Positions 1-6,221 of a stretch of DNA of 7,801 nucleotides are shown here, one piece after another; position 1 is the stretch's first letter, and the number at the start of each line of letters is the position of its first letter. The notes below the pieces were generated by a model. It had not been told where the DNA came from. It did not search any database and worked only from the letters and a program-made list of their open reading frames with translations. Made by a program: the position numbers and the translations under genes. The DNA is from DASRHY01 sp046765875 (GTDB lineage: Bacteria; Actinomycetota; Actinomycetes; Propionibacteriales; Kribbellaceae): the NCBI GenBank assembly GCA_046765875.1, contig JBKPSJ010000309.1, positions 1-7,801 of the forward strand. The letters run 5' to 3'.

Positions 1-2
1 AT

Positions 3-179
3 TACGACCAGGCCTCGTTGCTGACGCAGTTGGGCCTGATGCCGCAACCCGAATCCTCCGCTAAGAGGAGCTTCACCAGCGTCAACCTGGCGCAGACCCC
101 GCCACAGTGTGAACGAATTTCGGTGCACTTGCCAGCGACAATAATTTTGCACCAATCAGTCGGCCAGCTGGAGCCGTGA
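3..179 (+). CDS. Possible 3' end of a gene entering from the left edge
   Basis: An open frame runs from the left edge to a TGA at 177-179, giving 58 residues. The first 36 codons (to about base 110, ending near NLAQTPPQ) have mostly G or C in the third position, as expected of a real gene here. After that the codons become unlike the neighbours (ATA, ATT, TTG, TCA), so the true gene may end or shift frame near 110 and the rest may be decayed. I do not recognise the protein. It has no start in the window, and the call rests only on codon bias. The antisense frame over the same bases is also open and cannot be excluded. Confidence 0.25.
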   Translation, partial: YDQASLLTQLGLMPQPESSAKRSFTSVNLAQTPPQCERISVHLPATIILHQSVGQLEP

Positions 180-733
180 GACGACGACATCCACCGAGCG
201 CATCTGGACGGGCACCCGGACTCGATGGCACAGGTCGTGTGTCGGATGATCCAGGACCGCGGCTCAGGATCGCCCGATGGCAACCATGTACCGGGGCGGT
301 CCGCTGCTGCGGAGGCGTCCGCCGGCGCCGGCCCATACCGGAATCGCCCCCGTCATTGCGGAACCCGACAGTGACGAAAAACGAACTCGCTGGTCGGCCT
401 TTCCGATGCGTGGGGTGGTGGCGATTTCGTTCCCCTGTCCGGCTTGTGCGGCGACCCCTCCTGTGGTACGCAGAATGTGCCTGGGGTATGTCAAACGTAC
501 ATTGCAACAGTTTGCGCGCCAGGTTTGTTTCAGGGGGTGTTGTGGTGGTGAGGGGAATCCGAGACGCCTGGAGGACCGCGTCCAGGTGCCCACCTCTTAT
601 CTCGGGGTGACGGCGGACGCCGCCAACCGCGGCGGGAGCTTTGTTGTTCAAAAGACGCGGAGCACAGCAGGACAGGGCCATTGAAGGCTCAATCTTGCGA
701 AGCGGGGGAATCCTACGAAATGGGGGAACGGTC
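180..733. other. Unassigned region upstream of the haloperoxidase gene
   Basis: About 550 bases without a gene I can support. Several frames are open on both strands, but their translations are Arg/Pro/Cys-rich, lack family motifs and do not show the third-position GC pattern of the real genes. The stretch near 480-545 is noticeably richer in A/T than the flanks and could hold promoter elements, but I could not pair a convincing -35 and -10. Just before the gene the heptamer GGGGGAA occurs twice (704-710 and 722-728, 18 bases apart); the second copy is the likely Shine-Dalgarno site of the haloperoxidase. Confidence 0.5.
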
Positions 734-2074
734 GTGAAGTATTTTGTTGGTCTTGCGGCAGTAGTGAGCCTTGTCGCAGTCGCCGGCGCGGCAGAGTCGA
801 GTGCGGCCCAACCGTCTGCTAGCGCCGATTCGGTCTACGCGTGGAACCTCACTGCGGTCAACACGCTGGCCGCGCTCCCGCCGGCGGCAGGCGGCGCCCC
901 GCCCGCTGCGCAGGTGCAGATGGGGATCGTCGAGGGCGCGGTCTACGACGCCGTCAACGCGATCACGCCGAAGCACTATCGGCCGTACCTACTGACCCGG
1001 CGCTTCTCGTCCACCGCATCGACCAATGCCGCGGTTGCCACGGCCGCATACGAGGTCCTCAGGAACATCGTCTCCACGGTTCCGTCGATCTCCGACACGG
1101 CCAGACAGGCGGCGCTGCAGTCACTGGCCAGCTCGTACGCGAGTTCGCTCGCCGCCGTCGAAGGCAATTCGTTCAAGAGGCAAGGCATCGATGCCGGACA
1201 TGCCGCCGCGGAAGCAATGATCGCGGCGCGTCAGAACGACGGGCGATTCGGGCCGTCGCAATGGAACCCGAACCCGAACGCGGGGCACTGGTCCCCATTG
1301 CTCGACGCCAACAACAACCCGATCCTCGACCCAACGCCCTGGGTCGGGGGCGTCAAGCCATTCCTCCTCCAGAGTGGCTCGCAGTTCCGCAGCATCGACC
1401 CCCTGCCCATCGACAGTCCGGCCTATGCCGCCGATTTCATCGAGGTGAAGGCGAAGGGCTCCGCGACGGCTCCTCCCGACGTCCGAACGCCCACCCAGAC
1501 CTATATCGCCCGCTGGTGGCAGAGCAACCCGATGATCAGCTGGAACGACGTCGGGACACAACTCGCCAAGGGCGACGACTTCGATGCTCTCGACGCGGCG
1601 CGCCTGTTCGCGATGCAGAACCTCAGCGGAGCCGACGCGGCCATCAGCGCCTGGAACGACAAGTACCACTTCGACTACTGGCGGCCGTGGAACGCGATCC
1701 ATCGCGCCGCAGAGGACAACAACCCGGCCACCGACGCCGACCCCACCTGGTCACCGCTCATCTCGGCGCCCTATCCGGAGTATCCGTCCGGGCATCTCAC
1801 CAACGACGGCGCGCACGTCCGCGTTCTGCGGATGTTCTTCCCCGACGCGCCGGCGGATGGGTTCTCGATTACGACCAGGTCAACGTTCATCCAGGCGACC
1901 GATCCCAAGACGCGGAACTTTGACAGCTTCTCGCAGGCCATCGCGGAGCTCACCGAGGCCCGGATCTGGGCCGGCCTTCACTTCCGTACGGCCGACGTGC
2001 AAGGCCAGATATTAGGCCGGAACATCGCCAACTACATGGCGGCGCACTACTTCCAACCCGTGGGTAACCACTGA
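734..2074 (+). CDS. Exported vanadium-dependent haloperoxidase-like protein (PAP2 superfamily)
   Basis: 446 residues from GTG at 734. This start places GGGGGA (722-727) six bases upstream and begins exactly at a Sec-type signal: MK, a hydrophobic run to about residue 20, then an Ala/Ser stretch with likely cleavage near residue 19 or 25. An earlier in-frame start at 641 would bury the signal, so it was not used. The vanadate pocket is complete: Lys310 and Arg317 in KYHFDYWRP, Ser352-Gly353-His354 in YPSGH, and Arg410/His416 in ARIWAGLH. These match Lys353, Arg360, Ser402-Gly403-His404, Arg490 and His496 of fungal vanadium chloroperoxidase in identity and, within motifs, in spacing. Trp307 corresponds to Trp350, and Tyr347 stands where Phe397 is found. 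The family either oxidises halides with peroxide or acts as an acid phosphatase; sequence alone does not decide. The signal implies action outside the membrane. It appears monocistronic. Confidence 0.9.
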   Translation: MKYFVGLAAVVSLVAVAGAAESSAAQPSASADSVYAWNLTAVNTLAALPPAAGGAPPAAQVQMGIVEGAVYDAVNAITPKHYRPYLLTRRFSSTASTNAAVATAAYEVLRNIVSTVPSISDTARQAALQSLASSYASSLAAVEGNSFKRQGIDAGHAAAEAMIAARQNDGRFGPSQWNPNPNAGHWSPLLDANNNPILDPTPWVGGVKPFLLQSGSQFRSIDPLPIDSPAYAADFIEVKAKGSATAPPDVRTPTQTYIARWWQSNPMISWNDVGTQLAKGDDFDALDAARLFAMQNLSGADAAISAWNDKYHFDYWRPWNAIHRAAEDNNPATDADPTWSPLISAPYPEYPSGHLTNDGAHVRVLRMFFPDAPADGFSITTRSTFIQATDPKTRNFDSFSQAIAELTEARIWAGLHFRTADVQGQILGRNIANYMAAHYFQPVGNH

Positions 2075-2116
2075 GCAATGACCGGGGCTGGCTGCCGCCA
2101 GCCCCGGTCATTGCTC
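2073..2116. terminator. Perfect 20-bp hairpin, probable bidirectional terminator
   Basis: The arms 2073-2092 and 2097-2116 are exact reverse complements, joined by the tetraloop TGCC (2093-2096). The left arm includes the last two bases of the haloperoxidase stop codon. No T-run follows on either strand, as is common for actinobacterial terminators. The convergent 73-residue gene ends 36 bases to the right, so one structure probably ends both units. Confidence 0.85.
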
Positions 2117-2152
2117 CTCGATGCCAGGTGGCTCGCGCCCAGGGCCGATGGC

Positions 2153-2374
2153 TCAGGTTCCTGACGCGGCAGGGCGTCGGACGAACACGTGCTTCACCTC
2201 AGCCATGTAGCGATCCGCAGCGTCGGAAGCCTCGTCCGGTTCACTGCCGCTCTGGCGCGCTGCCAGGTACGCCGCGTACCAGTCCCACCATCCGTGGGGC
2301 GGAGCGATCGCCTCGAAGGCACCGTGACGCAGAGCGGTCTCCTGAAGGAGCTCCGTGAGGGCCCTGACGTCCAT
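2153..2374 (-). CDS. Small conserved-type 73-residue protein paired with a VOC gene
   Basis: 73 residues from ATG at 2374 to TGA at 2153. GGGAGGG (2382-2388) lies seven bases upstream, a very strong ribosome binding site. The start is only two bases after the stop of the VOC remnant (2377), so the two were translated together. The protein is soluble, mainly helical and acidic in the middle, with a Trp/Tyr-rich core PPHGWWDWYAAYLAAR (residues 25-40) and a second helix around DAADRYMAEVKHV. From memory, small proteins of this look commonly sit beside VOC/glyoxalase genes in actinobacteria; no biochemical role is known to me. It keeps an intact frame, start and ribosome binding site although its partner is truncated. 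Confidence 0.8.
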   Translation of the reverse strand: MDVRALTELLQETALRHGAFEAIAPPHGWWDWYAAYLAARQSGSEPDEASDAADRYMAEVKHVFVRRPAASGT

Positions 2375-2376
2375 GG

Positions 2377-2583
2377 CTAGACCCTCCCGGGAGTGCGTTT
2401 GGTGACCTCCTGAAGGACCCAGCGGTTGCCGTCGGGGTCCGAGAAGGCCGCCTGGCTGACGTAGGTCCCGAACTGCGGTGGGTCGACCGCGACGCAACTC
2501 ATCGTGTGATGGCGACGTGCGCGGCCGCCGTGATCGGCATCGCCAATTTCTACTGGTGGCTCCGACGACTTGCGTAACAGGTT
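2377..2583 (-). pseudogene. VOC (glyoxalase/bleomycin-resistance) family protein, 5'-truncated remnant
   Basis: An open frame of 68 codons runs from just after the transporter stop (2584-2586) to TAG at 2377-2379. Its end is typical of VOC-fold proteins: FSDPDGNRWVLQEVTKR followed by TPGRV. Further upstream VEIGDADHGG and RRHHT fit the preceding strand and loop of the same family. VOC proteins of this type are usually about 130-150 residues, so roughly the first 80 residues, including the first metal/substrate half of the fold, are missing. The only ATG in frame is at 2502, which would give a 41-residue peptide with no good ribosome binding site and no complete fold. The frame is shared with the transporter, so readthrough of a single TAG would fuse them. 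The remnant is too short to be a working enzyme. Confidence 0.75.
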
Positions 2584-4044
2584 CTAGGCACTTTCGATGG
2601 CCGCGACCTGCTCCTCGGCAGAGGCTTCCGGCCGGGTCAGCGGGCCGGGCCGTAGCAGCGCGCCGCACACGACGGCACCGGCGGCGAAGATGCCGGCAGA
2701 CCACCAGAACACCGTTGTGTAGCTGTGGATCGTGGCGAGCTGCATCGTCCGGGGTCCCGGCGTGTGGCGGGACAGGTAGCTGGTGGCCGCGCTGGCCGCG
2801 ATGGTGTTGAGCAGCGCGGTCCCGATCGCACCGCCGAGCTGCTGCCCGACGTTGAGGCACGCGGAGGCCACCCCGGCGTCCTGGGGCGCCACACCCGAGG
2901 TCCCGGTGTCGGCCGCGCCGCCGTAGATCAGGCCCATGCCGACACCTGCCACGATGGTCGGCCCGAGCAGCGCCGCGGCGTAGCTGGAATCCAGGCCGAT
3001 CCTGGTCAGCCAGGCCATGCTGACCGCGGCGAGCAGCAGGCCGGCTGCGATCAGCGGCTTCGGTCCGAACCGCGGCATCAGCGCGACGTTGCCGACGTTC
3101 GCCCCGACGGCGATGGCCGCCACCATCGGCAGCAGGGCGACACCGGAGACGATCGCCGAGTACCCCAGCGTGGTCTGCATGAAGTAGATGAGGAACAGGA
3201 AGATGCCGAATATGCCCGCGCCCAGGACCAGCATGGTCAGGTAGGCGCCGCCGCGGTTGCGGTCGAGGACGACCCGGGGCGGCAACAGTGGCTGCGCGGC
3301 GCGGGTCTGCCAGAACGCGAAAACGACCAGCAGGACGCCGCCGGCGGCGAGGAACACCCGCGTCGACGGCGTAGCCCAGCTGTGCGTCGCCGCGTTGGAC
3401 AAGCCGTACACCAGGCAGAACATCCCACCCGCCGCCGTCAGCACGCCCGGCACGTCCAGCCGTGCTCCCGGTGTCCTGGCCTGCCTGCCCAGCAGTGCGA
3501 CGCCGCCGGAAACCGCGATACCGGCGAACACCAGGTTGACGTACATGCACCACCGCCAGGACAGCGCCGAGGTCAGCGCACCACCGACGATCAGGCCCAG
3601 CCCGGCGCCGCTGGCTGCGACCGCGCCGAACGCCCCGAAGGCCTTGCCCCGGTCCTTCGGGTCGCTGAACGTCGTGGCCAGCAGGGACAGCGCAGCCGGA
3701 GCCAGCAGCGCGGCGAAGGCTCCCTGGCAGGCGCGCGCCGAGACGAGCATGCCGAACCCTGTCGCGGCACCGCCGACGGCGGACGCGGCCGCGAAACCCA
3801 CCAGCCCCGTGAGGAAGATGACCTTCCGGCCGATGAGGTCGGCCAGTCGCCCGCCGAACAGCAGCAGGCTCCCGAACGACAGCAGGTACGCGGTCACGAT
3901 CCATTGCCGGTCGGCGTTGGTGAACCCGAGGTCGTGCTGCGCCGACGGCAGCGCGAGGTTCATCACCGAAGCATCGAGCGTGATCATCAGATACGCGATA
4001 CAGATCACGGCCAGAATCAGCCAGTGTCGCCTCGTTGCCGCCAT
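2584..4044 (-). CDS. DHA2-family (EmrB/QacA-type) 14-TM MFS drug efflux transporter
   Basis: 486 residues from ATG at 4044. The ATG three bases upstream (4047) is also possible, but AGGGAG at 4051-4056 is six bases from 4044 and only three from 4047. Hallmarks of proton-driven multidrug exporters are visible: LDASVMNLALP in TM1 (residues 23-33), motif A GRLADLIGRK in the TM2-TM3 loop (65-74), the TM5 glycine-rich segment followed by ALSWRWCMYVN (about 145-170), and LNVGQQLGGAIGTALLN (397-413) near TM13. Length and the two extra central helices fit the 14-helix DHA2 group. In motif C the usual Gly-Pro is replaced by GLGLIVGG. Substrates cannot be read from sequence; antibiotics, dyes or a secondary metabolite are usual. 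It is transcribed divergently from the sigma factor gene from a matching ECF-type promoter, which implies joint control. The VOC remnant lies directly after its stop. Confidence 0.92.
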   Translation of the reverse strand: MAATRRHWLILAVICIAYLMITLDASVMNLALPSAQHDLGFTNADRQWIVTAYLLSFGSLLLFGGRLADLIGRKVIFLTGLVGFAAASAVGGAATGFGMLVSARACQGAFAALLAPAALSLLATTFSDPKDRGKAFGAFGAVAASGAGLGLIVGGALTSALSWRWCMYVNLVFAGIAVSGGVALLGRQARTPGARLDVPGVLTAAGGMFCLVYGLSNAATHSWATPSTRVFLAAGGVLLVVFAFWQTRAAQPLLPPRVVLDRNRGGAYLTMLVLGAGIFGIFLFLIYFMQTTLGYSAIVSGVALLPMVAAIAVGANVGNVALMPRFGPKPLIAAGLLLAAVSMAWLTRIGLDSSYAAALLGPTIVAGVGMGLIYGGAADTGTSGVAPQDAGVASACLNVGQQLGGAIGTALLNTIAASAATSYLSRHTPGPRTMQLATIHSYTTVFWWSAGIFAAGAVVCGALLRPGPLTRPEASAEEQVAAIESA

Positions 4045-4087
4045 CATCGTCTCCCTGTATCGCAAACCATGTCGGGACTACCGGGAC

Positions 4088-4117
4088 TCTGACGACGCAG
4101 CCGCCCGGAATGTGACC
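4088..4117 (-). promoter_or_regulatory. ECF41-type promoter of the transporter gene
   Basis: Reading leftward on the minus strand: GGTCACA (4117-4111), a 16-base spacer, then CGTC (4094-4091) extended to CGTCAGA (to 4088). The known ECF41 target promoter is TGTCACA at -35 and CGTC at -10, so the -35 matches 6 of 7 and the -10 fully. A transcript starting a few bases downstream would have a leader of about 40 bases before ATG 4044. Confidence 0.7.
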
Positions 4118-4131
4118 GTGACACATTCCGG
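4105..4131. repeat. 10-bp inverted repeat holding both -35 elements
   Basis: CCGGAATGTG (4105-4114) and CACATTCCGG (4122-4131) are exact reverse complements around the 7-base centre ACCGTGA. The symmetry axis is base 4118. Each arm carries part of one -35 element. It could be an operator for a dimeric regulator or simply the result of two promoters built back to back. Confidence 0.8.
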
Positions 4132-4148
4132 TGTGCTGTCTCGTCAGA
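4119..4148 (+). promoter_or_regulatory. ECF41-type promoter of the sigma factor gene (autoregulation)
   Basis: Reading rightward: TGACACA (4119-4125), a 16-base spacer, then CGTC (4142-4145) extended to CGTCAGA (to 4148). This matches the ECF41 consensus at 6 of 7 bases in -35 and fully in -10, with the same spacing as the opposite promoter. It lies 38 bases before ATG 4184. It implies that the sigma factor drives its own gene. Confidence 0.72.
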
Positions 4149-4183
4149 CCGGTGAGAGCGGACGCGACCGATGGAGTTGGGTG

Positions 4184-5058
4184 ATGAGTGCCGATCCGGG
4201 CCTGAGCACGATCGCAGGTGACCGGGGGCTGCTGCTCAACCTCGCCTACCGCATGCTCGGCTCGTTGTCGGATGCCGAGGACGTGGTCCAGGAGACCTAC
4301 GCTCGCTGGTATGCGATGACCCGGCCGAGCAGGACGCCATCGAGATCCCCGCCGCCTGGCTGACCAGGGTCGCCAGCCGGATCTGCCTCGACGTGCTGGG
4401 CTCGGCCCGGGTACGGCGGGAGACCTACGTCGGCGAGTGGATCCCCGAGCCTGTGCCGGATCGTACTGACGGCGACCCCGCGGACCGGATCACCCTCGAC
4501 GAATCAATCAGCATGGCCTTCCTGGTGGTGCTGGAGTCGATGACCCCGGCCGAGCGAGTCACGTTCGTTCTGCACGACGTGTTCCGCTACTCGTACGCCG
4601 AGATCGCGCAGATCGTCGGCCGTACGCCGGCCGCCTGTCGCAAGCTGGCCTCGCTGGGCCGGCGGCGGATCGAGACCTCCCACCCGGTCCCGGCGTCGAC
4701 GGCCGAACACGCCCGAGTCGTGAAGCAGTTCAAGCAAGCTTGGGAGACCAAGGACATCAAGGCGCTGCTCGGCCTGCTCGACCCCGACGCCACGGCCGTC
4801 GCCGACGGCGGCGGTCATGTCATGGCCCGGCTGCACCCGATCGAGGGCGCGGACCGGATCGCGCGCTTCTACATCGCAATCGCCCGGCGGGCCACGGGCC
4901 TCCGCATCCTCGAACAGACCGTCAACGGACGGCCCGGTCTGGTGGTCGAGCACGCCGATGTCACCCTCGCCGTACTGGCCCTCGATGTCGCCGACGGCCG
5001 GATCCGGCGCATCTGGTCGGTCCGGAATCCAGAGAAATTAAGGTCCTGGACCGGCTAG
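4184..5058 (+). pseudogene. sigJ: ECF41 (SigJ-type) RNA polymerase sigma factor with C-terminal SnoaL-like domain, frameshifted
   Basis: ATG 4184 has GGAG (4173-4176) seven bases upstream. The first frame encodes the sigma-2 start (RMLGSLSDAEDVVQETYARWYAMT), then runs off and stops at about 4363. The continuation is one frame over from about 4321: AEQDAIEIPAAWLTRVASRICLDVLG, linker WIPEP, sigma-4 (MTPAERVTFVLHDVFRYSYAEIA, then GRTPAACRKLAS) and a SnoaL-like domain to 5058. Restoring one C in the ACCCGG at 4319-4324 gives a continuous 291-residue protein reading MTPAEQDAIE, close to the usual ECF41 length of about 300. In that protein WIPEP is at 86-90, the DGGG signature at 208-211 and the terminal NPEKL at 282-286. 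These are the signatures of ECF41, where the C-terminal domain tunes sigma activity without a separate anti-sigma factor. As read, no intact sigma factor is made: downstream re-initiation (for example GTG 4393) would lack sigma-2. A sequencing error in a short C-run is an equal explanation. Confidence 0.85.
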
Positions 5059-5080
5059 CGATCCACGCCCCGGGCGCGAG

Positions 5081-5094
5081 CGACTGGCCAGTCG
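5081..5094. repeat. 14-bp perfect palindrome between convergent genes
   Basis: CGACTGGCCAGTCG equals its own reverse complement. It lies 22 bases after the sigma factor stop and 65 bases from the end of the convergent membrane protein gene. A second, weaker inverted repeat CGTGG-N6-CCACG sits at 5128-5143. They may contribute to ending the two convergent transcripts. The palindrome has no loop, so it would make a poor hairpin alone and could instead be a protein-binding site. Confidence 0.4.
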
Positions 5095-5159
5095 ACCAGG
5101 TTGCTCTCAGCTCTGATCGTCTGGAACCGTGGAGACTCCCACGCCTGGCTGGGAATCGA

Positions 5160-5981
5160 TCAGCCCGCGTTGGAGTCGAGTAGGTATGTCGTCAACCGGT
5201 CTTGGCGCCGCTGTCGCAGTCGGCCGGCAACCCACAGTCCGAGCCATCCGACGACGAGCGCCGTCGCGCAGATCATCAGGGCGTCTACGACGAACTGCGG
5301 CTGCGTCAGTTGACGCTCGGGGGCGTCGACCAGCCACTGTGCGACGACAATCGACGGGAGTATGACCGTCGCTGCGATCGCCGGCACGACCAGGTACGGA
5401 GCGACCAACAAGACCCCCCAGCGTACCGTCGTCCGCCGATCGCTTCGCTGCTGCCAGCGCCATCGCAGCGGTCGCAGGTTGTACGGGAACACAAGGCCGA
5501 GCCAGGCTGCCACGGGCAGGATCCCGAGCGGCAGGATCACCAGAACAACGCAGGCGGCGACGACCTTGACCGGGTGCTGGCCCTGGACGCCCATGACGAG
5601 AGCGACCACTGCGCACGGTGGCCCGACCAGCGATGCGAGCACGAGGCAGCGGGCGGTGAGCCACGTCCGGAACGCCGCGCCATCGTTCAGGACTGACAAC
5701 GCCTTGCTGCGATCGTGGCCCACAACGTTGGTGGACGGCGTATCCGCGAGCATCCAGGTAGCCAGGAGGACAGGAAAGGCCAGCGGCCCGTGCAAGGCGA
5801 ACAGCCAGTCGTGAATGCGAGGTGGCAGCAGGAACCAGGCCGCCGTCATCAGCAGCGCGTTGCCGATCAGCGCGGCCGGCACCTCCCACGGCGGCCGGAA
5901 GACACGGCGGTATGTCTCCGTCACCGCACGCCCGAACAACACATACCTGAGCGCCGAGGGACCTCGCATGCTACGCATCAT
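5160..5981 (-). CDS. Integral membrane protein with about six helices, family not recognised
   Basis: 273 residues from ATG 5981 to TGA 5160. Hydrophobic segments lie at about residues 33-53, 57-80, 108-131, 137-165, 188-218 and 231-253. A basic loop at about 168-188 (RPLRWRWQQRSDRR) and a basic tail (RLRQRRQDR) should face the cytoplasm. Conserved-looking loop residues include the segment MLADTPSTNVVGHDR (77-91) and the Pro-rich TM starts. The fold and the N-terminal RYVLFGRAVTETYRR resemble permease-like membrane proteins that stand alone in actinobacteria, but there is no ABC ATPase beside it and I cannot name the family. The start is uncertain: the frame is open upstream to 6221 (GTG 6167 is possible), but that extension is Cys/Pro-rich, not membrane-like, and overlaps another likely coding remnant. 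ATG 5978 and 5969 are alternatives. The ribosome binding site is weak (AGG 11 bases upstream). The ATG is four bases after the stop of the upstream remnant, suggesting coupled translation. Confidence 0.75.
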   Translation of the reverse strand: MMRSMRGPSALRYVLFGRAVTETYRRVFRPPWEVPAALIGNALLMTAAWFLLPPRIHDWLFALHGPLAFPVLLATWMLADTPSTNVVGHDRSKALSVLNDGAAFRTWLTARCLVLASLVGPPCAVVALVMGVQGQHPVKVVAACVVLVILPLGILPVAAWLGLVFPYNLRPLRWRWQQRSDRRTTVRWGVLLVAPYLVVPAIAATVILPSIVVAQWLVDAPERQLTQPQFVVDALMICATALVVGWLGLWVAGRLRQRRQDRLTTYLLDSNAG

Positions 5982-5985
5982 GCCG

Positions 5986-6221
5986 CTACCGACCTGGATG
6001 ACACCCTCGCGGACGGCAGGCGGCGATCGGCGGTCGACGTCGAAGGTGATGCACGGCGGACAGTGGCTCGCCACCGGCCCACAACATGAAGTCAAGGCCG
6101 ATGACGATCGGCCCGGATCGCCGGCGAGGAGAGCTGGCTCGCCGACCAGGCCGAGCGCGCGCGACACGAACCGGATCTTCGTCGCAGTGCCGATGTTCCT
6201 CGTCTCCGCGCAGGGATGGTG
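5986..6221 (-). pseudogene. Possible decayed or frameshifted small gene
   Basis: Two overlapping frames each look coding for part of their length. From about 6203 to 6115 one frame reads NIGTATKIRFVSRALGL then VGEPALLAGDPG, with G or C in nearly every third position. From about 6114 the adjacent frame reads GPIVIGLDFMLWAGGEPLS then AVHHLRRR and ends at TAG 5986-5988. Adding one base in the CCCGG at 6112-6116 would join them as LLAGDPGPIVIG. The combined piece ends four bases before the membrane protein start, which supports a real upstream partner gene. No start codon with a ribosome binding site is visible and I do not recognise the protein, so this stays tentative. Confidence 0.3.

Noticed and set aside
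1..179. Transposase tail at the left edge
   Set aside because: Considered because of the decayed look, but no DDE or other transposase motif and no terminal inverted repeat could be seen.
321..332. 12-bp palindrome GCCGGCGCCGGC
   Set aside because: Simple G/C alternation that is expected by chance in DNA of this composition, with no gene or promoter beside it.
704..728. Repeated GGGGGAA before the haloperoxidase, reminiscent of the GCGGGGGA core of c-di-AMP (ydaO) riboswitches
   Set aside because: The start codon follows six bases after the second copy, leaving no room for the rest of that riboswitch, and I find no matching closing stem. The second copy is explained as the ribosome binding site.
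2509..2577. Short plus-strand frame with a membrane-like translation (starting MATCAAAVIGIANFYWW)
   Set aside because: It is the antisense of the VOC remnant, only 22 codons long and without a ribosome binding site.
2153..4126. A 657-codon open frame on the minus strand across the transporter region
   Set aside because: Over the transporter it is a shifted, Arg/Gly-rich shadow of the MFS gene. Only its last 73 codons are real, and they have their own start and ribosome binding site at 2374.
4310..4330. Programmed -1 frameshifting as the explanation of the split sigma factor
   Set aside because: There is no X-XXY-YYZ slippery heptamer and no obvious stimulatory hairpin just downstream; I know of no ECF41 gene using frameshifting.
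2725..4363. Long plus-strand open frames opposite the transporter
   Set aside because: Antisense shadows of a GC-rich gene: Arg/Ala/Pro/Gln-rich, without motifs. Only the end of one of them (from 4184) is real, as the sigma factor start.
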